Source of the DNA: Mesostigma viride
Taxonomy: Eukaryota; Streptophyta; Mesostigmatophyceae; Mesostigmatales; Mesostigmataceae
DNA length: 64,000 bases
Assembly (NCBI GenBank): GCA_009746045.1
Contig: RPFO01000891.1
Coordinates: 1,014,404-1,078,403 of the forward strand
Direction of reading: 5' to 3'
Shown here: positions 52,901-61,156 of the stretch, piece after piece
Numbering within the stretch: position 1 is the stretch's first letter
How the letters are laid out: each line of letters starts with the position of its first letter
The notes under the pieces: generated by a model
Told to the model about the DNA's origin: nothing
What the model saw: the letters and a program-made list of their open reading frames with translations, nothing else
The model's database searches: none
Program-made: the position numbers and the translations under genes

Positions 52901-55900
52901 TGGCCTATTGACACCAAGTCAGTGACACCATGTGCAAGTGTTTCGCCACAAAGCCATCCATCAGATCATCATTCTCAGCATCCTCATCATCAGATCATTC
53001 ACCAGGGACGCACCAGGCGCTGGCTCCAGGGGCACCATGGCGCGAAGAAGTTGACGATGAGGACGGGGTACCTGGCGGGGAAGAAAAGAAAGAGGGGGGC
53101 AGGTGGGGAGCACTCATACGCCGTTAAAAACAGTTGCATTTAACGGCATCAGCACGGCATATGGCATACAATGGACTCTCGGGGAAAAGAAAATTTACAG
53201 CCTGAGCCAAGCTCCTCCCCCACCAGCTTCACAATTGCTGATTGAATGGCTGCATCGGCCTCATCATGCAAGCATGACAAAGGTCTGGTGCTCACCATAA
53301 GGAGAGAAGAGCGATAAGCAAGCCATGCCGGCTGCACGCCACGCAAACATCCAAACCAGACCTTGATTGCCACAATCAAGTGCCACAGGCCCAACAAGCA
53401 CCCCAGAGCCCCGAAATCACCGAGGGGGGTGGGCGGTCGACCAAAGCTGGCTTCTGCCATCCCAGACACCAAACAAGACTATCTGCCACAGTACACAACA
53501 AAAAAAAAAGGGGCAAAACCAGGCATATGGCAGGGGGCCACTACTGGGCACGTCCAGCCAAATGGCGGCGATTACTGACTTGGCGACGTTATCGTTGAAC
53601 GTTGCCTCTGTGATGGTGGGCGAGGACTCCACCGGTTGCGGGACAGCGACCGCATTATCCCCATTGGTCGGCTGCACCGTCGCCGCCGCCCGCATCTGCG
53701 CCACCCGGGCCTCATTGGCCGCGATAAACTCAGCCCTTCGCACCGCCGCTGCCGCACGCTCCTCCGCCGCCCTCTTCTCCTCCGCGGCGCGCCTTTCTGC
53801 TGCCGCCTGCGCCGCTCGCCGCGCCTCGGCCGCCGCGTGCGCTGCGTTCATGGCAGCGTTGGCGTCCTTTATCCCAACCTGGGGGATGCCCCCCCACGCG
53901 GCCGCATCGCCACCAGCCTGTGCGGCTGCGTCGCCGGCGGCTGCCGCTGCGGCGTCGGCGTCAGAGGGGTTCTCTTGGAGCAGGCGCCGCCGGCCGTGGT
54001 TGTGGCCCGCGTGCTCGTCAGCAGGGGGGCTGGCGACAGGGGAAGGTTTATCCTCTGCAGGGGATGCGGGGTAAACACGTATAGAGAAGAACATAGAGAA
54101 GAAGAATAAAGAGGGGAATATAAAATAGAAGAATATAGAGAGGGAAAATGAAGAGAGGAATATAAAGAAGAATACAGGGAAGAACAGAGAGAAGAAGAAA
54201 CCAGCAGGGGGTGGGGGGTGGGGGGGGGGATGGAGGCACAAATGGCAGTTGTCACAGGGAGGGATAAGATGAACGGTGCATGATATATATATGCCATGGC
54301 ATCTTATCTAATGGCCTGTGTTGCCCTAAGAATTTTACTAGTACAGGAGTGGCAACAACTACCTGGCTAAGACCACTTTCCTGTATGTACTTGGCAGGCC
54401 CACTTGAGGCGTGCTCAGGACCCTGTGGGTGGTTGCGGGCAAAGATCGAGTACTTGACCGATATTAACTGACCTGAGCATTACATACCTTGCATCTAACA
54501 CATGTCCAACGGCATTGCATGCGCTTTAGCAGCCAGCACTGGGGCTTCTTTCAAGACCAAGGAATGGGGGTTTCCAGCAACCCATGCCTGCCCCCATAAA
54601 TCTGTGCTGCCAAAGGGGACTGCAAGAATGGGGGCTAACCCAGCAGGACAGCCCGCGCTTAAGGCTTCGATTCGATTGAGGCAAGAGCTGCAAAAATGGC
54701 CACGATCCCTCCCTCCCGAAACATCTTTTATTTCTGTTTTTAGTTTTGTGACCTCTTCGCATCCTGCACCGCAGGGTAGACTCCCACACATGGCCGATGT
54801 CGCCTTGCCACCCACCCACGATTGAAAAATTAAAAAGAAAACCATGATATTGTTAATCTAATGAACCATATTCTATACAACATGAAGCACGTGATTACCC
54901 ACGCACCAAATTGGGGCCCGACGACCTTGTAGTCGGCGTTGATGGGCCACTTGCGCACGGTCTTGGTCAGGTTGATGCGGTGCTGCGGGGCATGGCAGCA
55001 TTAAATATGTGTTGGGGGTGGGTGATAGAATTAGATGACTTGGTCAGATTGATGTGCTGTGAGGATATCGCCTTGGGTGACATCGGAGGGAGACCAGGGG
55101 TGAGGGCGAAGCAGACTATGCGAGAATAGGGGGGGTGAGGGCGAGGGGGTGAGGGTCAAATTGTGTGTTGTGTGTGGAATGTCTCGCGGGGTCGATGTCC
55201 CGAAGCCTGACCAGTGGGTGCATACAGATTGCAAGTAGAGACAGATAAGAGACACGTAGAGATGCCATGATTACACGCGGGATGGTAATCACGAAACTGG
55301 TTATGCACAGCACGGATACGGAGAAGGCCTGGTGCTACTAAATGAGAAAGTGTTTTGCAACCCTCTTGGCATGCACGCATCTACTCGTGGTGCCTTCTGC
55401 TACTGCTGCTGCTACTGCAGCTGCCAGAGAAACCTGTCCACCACCCACCATCCTTACCGGTCCAGTCAAAGCACACTCCCACGATGCTGACCACTCAAGT
55501 TCGAACACGGCAAAAGAGGCTTACCACTCCCAAGAAGAAAGCGCCCCCGTCATGCTTAACGCGCCTATAGAAACAAAATGTATCACAGAACCCGTAATGC
55601 TTCATGCTTGCCGCTACAACAAAAACACATTAGCCACATTGCCACCATTCACATGACCACATTTCCGCCATTCACATGACCACATTTCCGCCATTCACAT
55701 GACCACATTTCCGCCATTCACATGAACACATTTCCACCATGCACATGACCACATTTCCACCATGCACATGACCACATTTCCGCCATTCACATGACCACAT
55801 TTCCGCCATTCACATGACCACATTTCCGCCATTCACATGACCACATTTCCGCCATGCACATGACCACATTTCCACCATGCACATGACCACATTTCCACCA

Positions 55901-58900
55901 TGCACATGACCACATTTCCGCCATTCACATGACCACATTTCCGCCATTCACATGAACACATTTCCACCATGCACATGACCACATTTCCACCATGCACATG
56001 ACCACATTTCCGCCATGCACATGACCACATTTCCGCCATTCACATGACCACATTTCCGCCATTCACATGAACACATTTCCACCATGCACATGAACACATT
56101 TCCACCATGCACATGACCACACTTCCACCATGCACATGACCACATTTCCGCCATTCACATGACCACATTTCCACCATTCACATGACCACATTTCCACCAT
56201 TCACATGACCACATTTCCGCCATTCACATGACCACATTTCCACCATGCACATGAACACATTTCCACCATGCACATGACCACATTTCCGCCATTCACATGA
56301 CCACATTTCCACCATGCACATGAACACATTTCCACCATGCACATGACCACATTTCCACCATGCACATGACCACATTTCCACCATGCACATGAACACATTT
56401 CCACCATGCACATGACCACATTTCCACCATGCACATGACCACATTTCCACCATGCACATGACCACATTTCCGCCATTCACATGACCACACTTCCACCATG
56501 CACATGACCACATTTCCGCCATTCACATGAACACATTTCCACCATGCACATGACCACATTTCCGCCATTCACATGACCACATTTCCGCCATTCACATGAA
56601 CACATTTCCACCATGCACATGAACACATTTCCACCATGCACATGACCACACTTCCACCATGCACATGACCACATTTCCGCCATTCACATGACCACATTTC
56701 CACCATTCACATGACCACATTTCCACCATTCACATGACCACATTTCCGCCATTCACATGACCACATTTCCACCATGCACATGAACACATTTCCACCATGC
56801 ACATGACCACATTTCCGCCATTCACATGACCACACTTCCACCATGCACATGACCACATTTCCGCCATTCACATGAACACATTTCCACCATGCACATGACC
56901 ACATTTCCGCCATTCACATGACCACATTTCCGCCATGCACATGACCACATTTCCGCCATTCACATGACCACATTTCCACCATTCACATGAACACATTTCC
57001 GCCATTCACATGACCACATTTCCACCATGCACATGAACACATTTCCACCATGCACATGACCACATTTCCGCCATGCACATGACCACATTTCCGCCATGCA
57101 CATGACCACATTTCCACCATGCACATGACCACATTTCCGCCATGCACATGACCACATTTCCGCCATGCTTACCGCGCCTAGCGTGTCGCTCACGTCCAAC
57201 GAAGCAAACTCGCATGACAGCGCTGGCAAGCTGCGCGGGTAAGCGTGGTGGGCGGGTGGGTGGGTGGGTGGGTGGGTGGGTGGGTGGGTGGGTGGGTGGG
57301 TGGGTGGGTGGGTGGGTGGGTGGGTGGGTGGGTGGGTGGGTGGGTGGGTGGGTGGGTGGGTGGGTGGGTGGGTGGGTGGGTGGGTGGGTGGGTGGGTGGG
57401 TGGGTGGGTGGGTGGGGGGGGGGGGGTGGGGGGTGGGGGTGGGGGGTGGGGGGGGTGGGGGGGGTGGGGGGGGTGGGGGTGGGGGGGGAGGGGGGGGGGG
57501 GCGGCGGATGGGGGAAAAAACACAGACATGAAGATGGCCATTGATGTCAGCAGCAGGACAAGAGCTTGATAAGCAAGCCAGTGAGGGGCAGAGCCCAGGG
57601 GGGCAAAATGGCCTTTCAATAGCCAAGTGGAAGCACCCAATTGGCAGCCATGAAATAGTGCTTACAGTATACTGTGGAATATTGTGGTATATTGTGGCCG
57701 GGGAAAAGAAGAAGCAGCTACGGTGGAAAGGGGAGAAAATGGAGGGGTTCAAAGAACACGATGCAAAATGGGGTGAAGGGGGCAAGGAGGGTGGGGTGGG
57801 GGGAAGTCAAGAATGGTGGCAGTGAAGAATGGCGGCTTAATCCGTGGACACTAAAAAAGGAGAGTACCCTTAAGGGCTGTTGGCAGGGAGATGCCACCTT
57901 TAGGACTTGCATGGCAGCTCCCACCTTGTTCAGATGCCACCAAATCAACACTGTTTGGGTCTGCTCTCACGGGGGGGAAGAGAGGAGGAAAGGGGGGGTG
58001 GGGGTCTGGGGGGGTGGGGGGGTGGGGGTCTGCGGGAAAAGAATAGGTGGGGAAGAATGAAGGCGCGCGGCTGTCCAGCTACACCACCAAGTGCCAGCCA
58101 GTCGCTAGGAGCCGCTAAATGCTGCACTAGTCTAGTACAACGGCTGGCGCCGGTCGCTAGGAACCACTTAAACAACGTCAAGATAAGTGCCTAATACTAC
58201 CGAACCTGACAGACTCTCCGGGACAGTGCAGGCAATCGCACATGTACCAGTCGCTATCACCGGGAGCGAGTGCTTCTAGTACGCACACCAAAAACCCTTA
58301 CTGAAAGCACTCCTGGGAGACATGGACCCCCGAATTCTGCACATATCGTCACAGAAGCGACGTTTCGTGCGCAAAAACAGCGATGTTGCAAAGAAGAGAA
58401 GGGGCCGGTTGGGGAAGGCATGATGCTGGGGGGTGGGGTTAAGGCGCTGCCATGTTACGGATCAGGTAAATAGGCAGACGTGTCCTGTTTACAGAGAGCA
58501 GGAAAGGTACCAGACGGCATCCCACTTTAGGCTTCAGGGATGCAACCCCATGTCAAGAGGAATATGCACCTAGGTTGAAGTATGCCTGCAGTGACCTACA
58601 TACGTGCGAGCTGTTGATGTCCGTAGATGTGGGGGTACTGGTTGCAAGCAAGCATCCGGTGCGGCATCCCGTACGGCACTGCATTGACCCGGGGGAGAGC
58701 CCCTCACCCCATACATACGAGCTGTTGAACCATCCCGGTGGTATCTTCCACGTACAAAGATAGTTGTCTCACTTAATAGATAGCAAAGAGTTCCAGCGGT
58801 AACCCATACGTACGAGCTGTTGACGCATCCCTGTGGTGTCTTCCACGTACAAAGATAGTCGTCCCACTTAATAGACAGCAAAGAGTTCCAGTGGTAACCC

Positions 58901-60081
58901 ATACGTACGAGATGTTGAAGTTGATCCTCAGCAGGTCCCCATCCGAACTTCGATCCACCACCACTTGCGTTGTTGTGTGAACCGATAGATACGAGGTGAG
59001 CTCCTGCGGACAAATAGGAGGTGTACAGATCGATAGGACGTGAGCTCCTACGGACAAATAGGAGGTGGACAGATAGATAAGAGGTGAGCTCCTGCGGACA
59101 AATAGGAGGTGGACAGATAGATATGAGGTGAGCTCCTGCGGACAAACAGGAGGTGGACAGATCGATACGATGTGAGCTCCTGCGGACAAATGGGAGGAAG
59201 ACAGATAGATAAGAGGAGAGCTCCTGCGGACAAATAGGAGGTGGACAGATAGATTTCGACGTGAGCTCCTGCGGACAAATGGGAGGTGGAACGACAGTTA
59301 TGACGTGGGCTCCTGCGGACAAATGAGAGCCACACACCAACAAGTGTGAGCCACGTATTGGTTAGAGGTAGCACACACAACGGCACACACCAACAAGAGG
59401 GACCCCCATGGAAACAGTGAAACCGTCAGGAGTCTTCGGCGCATCCGCTGCCCATGTGTGTAAAGGCCGGGCAGGGTGCAATACATCTTGAAACAAAAGC
59501 GTAGAGAAGATGTCGCCAGTGCTGGTCTACGGCCCCGCAAGAAGCAGTTGCAGGGCAGGAAATGAAGAGATCAACTTGCTGATGGCACGACGACGCTAAC
59601 GTGGTGTGAAACGAGCGTGGGAACTTGCGCGTGCGCTACGCCTGCAACACGGGGGAAGCATTGCCAGGATACTGCTGGGAAGGGGGGGGGGGGACACCCT
59701 GTCATCTTTGCCATGGTACGTACCATTCCGAACAAAAAGGCGATCATGAGCGCCGCAATGAGGGATATTCCGGCTCCGGACACTGTTGCCTCCGTCAAAT
59801 CCCTTGGAATTTTCCTGTGAACGTAATTTGTTACCCAGAGAGGCAAGGAATGCACCCGCAGGTCTGAGAGTCCACGCACTGGCAAAAAGGTACGCGCACG
59901 CTGAAACTAAAAGCACCACGCGGGAGCCTGCAACCAAGCGCGGCATAAATAGCATTCTCCGCAAATGTGCACGTCTACAGACTACAGGACACTAGACACA
60001 CTGCCCTCCTACTCGTGACCTCGACATGCATGCTTTGACAACCGTCTACCTGTAAAAATCCATGCTCTTGAACTTCGCCAT
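37930..60081 (-). CDS. PDIL5-4-like protein (Erv46-type ER-Golgi protein with inserted thioredoxin domain), 17 exons
   Basis: Exons in transcript order: 60081-60050, 59814-59724, 59003-58909, 57230-57173, 54982-54907, 54054-53580, 53071-53014, 47032-46992, 45709-45641, 45060-45004, 44209-44143, 43270-43139, 42256-42147, 41051-40940, 39740-39591, 38683-38606, 38007-37930. All junctions are GT-AG and in phase, giving 592 aa. Sequence follows plant PDIL5-4: MDFYRKIPRDLTEA, a first membrane segment (LIAALMIAFLFGM), VVVDRSSDGDLLRINFNIS, LSCEFASLDVSDTLG, a thioredoxin fold (YPVLIVNFFAPWCPWS ... VKLAKVDCT ... VQGFPSIRVF), HHEHESYYGQRTVEDLVK, VPGNMHISAHAHGFSFD, HYLQVVLTTVE, AKFSYDPSPMQ, and a C-terminal membrane segment (LCAIIGGVFTVAGILDSM) ending KKSELGKLV. 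The active site is CPWS, not CxxC. Likely role: protein folding or cargo handling in ER-Golgi transport. Start could be 60093 (four extra residues). Confidence 0.9.
38684..39590 (-). repeat. PDIL intron 15 with tandem copies of the exon 15 donor
   Basis: On the minus strand the real junction is CACCGATGCAG|GTGGGTT (exon end 39591). Copies with the same ATGCAG/GCGCAG|GTG core have equivalent ends at 39521, 39486, 39451 and 39423, at spacings of mostly 28-35 bases. An unrelated G-rich tract lies at 39131-39171. Confidence 0.85.
39895..40212 (-). repeat. (CCCA/CCAC)n array in PDIL intron 14
   Basis: The plus strand shows GGGT and GGTGGTGT units, then pure GGGT and a G-run to 40212. On the transcript strand it is CCCA-rich. 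It lies 155 bases upstream of the exon 15 acceptor. Confidence 0.93.
40480..40939 (-). repeat. Degenerate copies of the PDIL exon 14 donor in intron 14
   Basis: The real junction is GAGTCCAACATCACG|GTGCGT (exon end 40940). A close copy GAGTCCAACATCGTG|GTGAGT has its equivalent end at 40811. Weaker copies lie near 40720-40740 and 40870-40890, and shorter GGTGAGTCAACAT units at 40484-40530. Confidence 0.75.
41480..41690. repeat. 39-bp tandem repeat, five copies, in PDIL intron 13
   Basis: The unit is 'cttatctacactagccctct' plus 'accccacaccttcagaatc'. Copies differ at few positions. Confidence 0.92.
43310..43415. repeat. G-rich purine tract in PDIL intron 12
   Basis: (GGGGA/GGAGG)n-like sequence about 100 bases long with almost no pyrimidines. 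It lies immediately downstream, in plus coordinates, of exon 12, so on the transcript it is a C/T tract just before the exon 12 acceptor at 43270. Confidence 0.85.
43850..44142 (-). repeat. Tandem copies of the PDIL exon 11 donor in intron 11
   Basis: The real junction is GAGGACCTGGTGAAG|GTGGGTGC (exon end 44143). Copies have equivalent ends near 44035 (GAAGACCTGGTGAGG|GTGAGG), 43975 (GAGGACCTGTTGAAA|ATGAGG) and 43915 (GAGGATCTGGTGAAG|GCGGGTGC). Confidence 0.85.
44940..45003 (-). repeat. Copies of the PDIL exon 10 donor in intron 10
   Basis: The real junction is GTGCG|GTAGGTGGGG (exon end 45004). Two further units at 24-bp spacing read GTGCG|GCAGGTGGGG (44980) and GTGCG|GAAGGTGGGG (44956), so only the first keeps GT. 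Confidence 0.8.
45004..53071 (-). CDS. PDIL exons 7-10: thioredoxin domain split by a 5.98-kb intron
   Basis: Exon 7 (53071-53014) carries the active-site strand and CPWS. Exon 8 (47032-46992) encodes APIWEEAASTVDKK, matching the plant KPSWEKAAK helix. Exon 9 (45709-45641) encodes DGKVKLAKVDCTADLLLCRR. Exon 10 (45060-45004) contains the cis-proline loop VQGFPSIRVF. The intron between exons 7 and 8 holds the 20-bp minisatellite. Confidence 0.87.
46236..46480. repeat. (tatagcac..)n short-unit repeat in PDIL intron 8
   Basis: About 20 imperfect copies of an approximately 10-12-bp unit of the type 'ctatagcacgc / ctatagcacat'. Confidence 0.9.
47300..52820. repeat. 5.5-kb minisatellite of a 20-bp unit in PDIL intron 7
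   Basis: About 277 head-to-tail copies of gggggacagcaatcactggc. Common variants are a 19-bp unit lacking the A after the G-run, ggggc (C variant), gggggg (G variant) and ggga. The long Gly/Gln/Ser/Trp open frame across it arises because a 20-bp unit without stops stays open in all frames. It is antisense to the PDIL gene and has no other coding sign. Confidence 0.97.
53580..54054 (-). CDS. PDIL exon 6: Ala-rich charged insertion before the thioredoxin domain
   Basis: This exon encodes about 158 residues where plant PDIL5-4 has only about 45. It contains an Ala/Glu/Arg helix-forming stretch (AAHAAAEARRAAQAAAERRA and similar) and a His/Arg-rich start (GHNHGRRRLL). It ends ESSPTITEATFNDNVAK just before the thioredoxin beta strand. 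Its donor is GTCAGT, weaker than others in the gene but the only one giving the required phase. Confidence 0.75.
55650..57168. repeat. 1.5-kb minisatellite of a 23-bp unit starting at the PDIL exon 4 donor
   Basis: About 65 copies of cacatgaccacatttccgccatt and variants (g/t, a/c at three positions). On the transcript strand the first unit begins about 4 bases after the donor GTAAGC of exon 4. Met-Trp-Cys-rich open frames across it are artefacts of the repeat. Confidence 0.97.
57245..57501 (-). repeat. (CCCA)n array just upstream of the PDIL exon 4 acceptor
   Basis: About 40 GGGT units on the plus strand turn into irregular G-rich sequence up to 57501. On the transcript strand the CCCA run ends about 15 bases before the exon 4 acceptor. 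Confidence 0.95.
58600..58908 (-). repeat. Tandem copies of the PDIL exon 3 donor in intron 3
   Basis: The real junction is CAACATCTC|GTACGTATGGGTT (exon end 58909). Copies CAACAGCTC|GTACGTATGGGTT (equivalent end 58814), CAACAGCTC|GTATGTATGGGG (58719) and CAACAGCTC|GCACGTATG (58608) follow, at spacings of 95, 95 and 111 bases. Confidence 0.88.
58998..59330 (-). repeat. Eight-copy 44-bp array of the PDIL exon 3 acceptor
   Basis: The real exon 3 start is GCAG|GAGCTCACCTCGTATCTATC at 59003. Seven further copies have exon-equivalent starts at 59047, 59091, 59135, 59179, 59223, 59268 and 59312. All carry the AG and most keep GAGCTCAC and TATCxATCTGTCCACC. Each unit repeats the acceptor plus the first 7-8 codons (ELTSYLSV). 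Confidence 0.92.
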
Positions 60082-60093
60082 GCCGAAACCCAT

Positions 60094-61156
60094 TTTTGGA
60101 AAGCCCTGGGCAGCCAACACTGCGCACAGCTTCCTGCCGATATGGCCAATATTAAGCGCCTGGCCTTGACCTGGCCGAGCTTTCCTCGAGCCAGTTGTCC
60201 AGGCTTTTACGTAATGCCGCAGGTCCCGTGCACCGTGCACTGGTCTTTGCATCCTCTCATTTTCGATGCTCATCTTTGAGCAACTTGGCACCATGGCACC
60301 AGTCCATTCACTATCAAGCTTGAACCCTGGTGTCTTCTTGTTTCCACCAATACTTGGCGTCCTTCCGCGGTTCCGGCTGTCCAGTGGACGCTGACACAGA
60401 CGAGAGCTTGACTTACCACGAATCATTTGCCGGCAGGGAGTTTTTGAGACCGGGCGCGGCGCCTGCCTGGAGGACTTGCGGCTGCTGGGGAAAATTTCGG
60501 GGAAAGTCTCTTGAGTCTTGAAGCAAGAGGTCAAAGCATCCGACTTGGCTGCATCCTGCAAGTTGTTGGTAGTGGAGAGGAATAGCCGTGGATACAGCCT
60601 GTAGTAACGGGAATGGCAATGTCAGCATTTCCCAAGCTTATACCAGCTGATTCCTACCCGCAAGCGACGGCGAGCCTAGTGAACGCATTACAGTCGGATT
60701 ACTAGGGAGGAGATCCCATCGTGTCAACGTGTCACGTATCAACCCGTTGTTCGTCGGCAGGTCAACCATGAATGGAAACCTGCGATGGGAATTATGAAAC
60801 TTACTCTAATCCTGGTGCATATAATAATATTGGTCGCGCCAGATGGTAGAGCACTTGAGCTACCCCTTTCATGGCAGAGTAATGGAATTGAACATTTTCA
60901 ACGTAACTCTCGTTGGCCACATGTTGGGAATACCTGCACTAACATGCCAATTCAGCACATAACCTCAGCCGGCGCCCGGGATGAGTGTCGTGATGTCTGG
61001 GGGGCTTACGCCCTCGCTGCCAGCCACCAAATTAGTGGAAATAAACGTACCATGGCAGCTGTAAACAGCGCATCGTCACCGTTGCCGCTCGCCATGAGCT
61101 GAAAACTTGCCAGAACCTCCGTGTTCCTTCATCATAAGTCAACAAGGGCAAGGGAA
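60094..61156. other. Divergent spacer between the PDIL gene and the glycosyltransferase gene
   Basis: It presumably holds both promoters. The PDIL exon 1 frame stays open upstream on the minus strand to about 60561. A plus-strand ATG frame at 60785-61102 is described separately. No core promoter element was recognised. Confidence 0.45.
60785..61102 (+). CDS. Possible small secreted protein or unrecognised upstream exon
   Basis: A 105-codon ATG frame begins MGIMKLTLILVHIIILVAP, a good signal-peptide-like hydrophobic stretch followed by DGRALELP. Two Cys residues and no known domain follow. It lies just upstream of the glycosyltransferase gene on the same strand. It could be a small gene, part of the 5' region, or chance. 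Confidence 0.25.
   Translation: MGIMKLTLILVHIIILVAPDGRALELPLSWQSNGIEHFQRNSRWPHVGNTCTNMPIQHITSAGARDECRDVWGAYALAASHQISGNKRTMAAVNSASSPLPLAMS

Noticed and set aside
53003-53013. Alternative PDIL exon 7 donor after CGTCCCTG (exon end 53003)
   Set aside because: It gives phase 2 and a meaningless exon 8. The donor after CGCCTG (exon end 53014) gives APIWEEAA, matching the plant KPSWEKAA helix.
47054-53143. 2,029-codon plus-strand open frame rich in Gly, Gln, Ser, Asn, His and Trp
   Set aside because: It is a 20-bp satellite without stop codons, so it stays open in every plus frame. It also covers PDIL exons 7 and part of 8 in antisense and has no other coding sign.
55650-57168. CRISPR-like array of 23-bp repeats
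   Set aside because: Units are directly adjacent without unique spacers and lie within a eukaryotic intron. It is a minisatellite.
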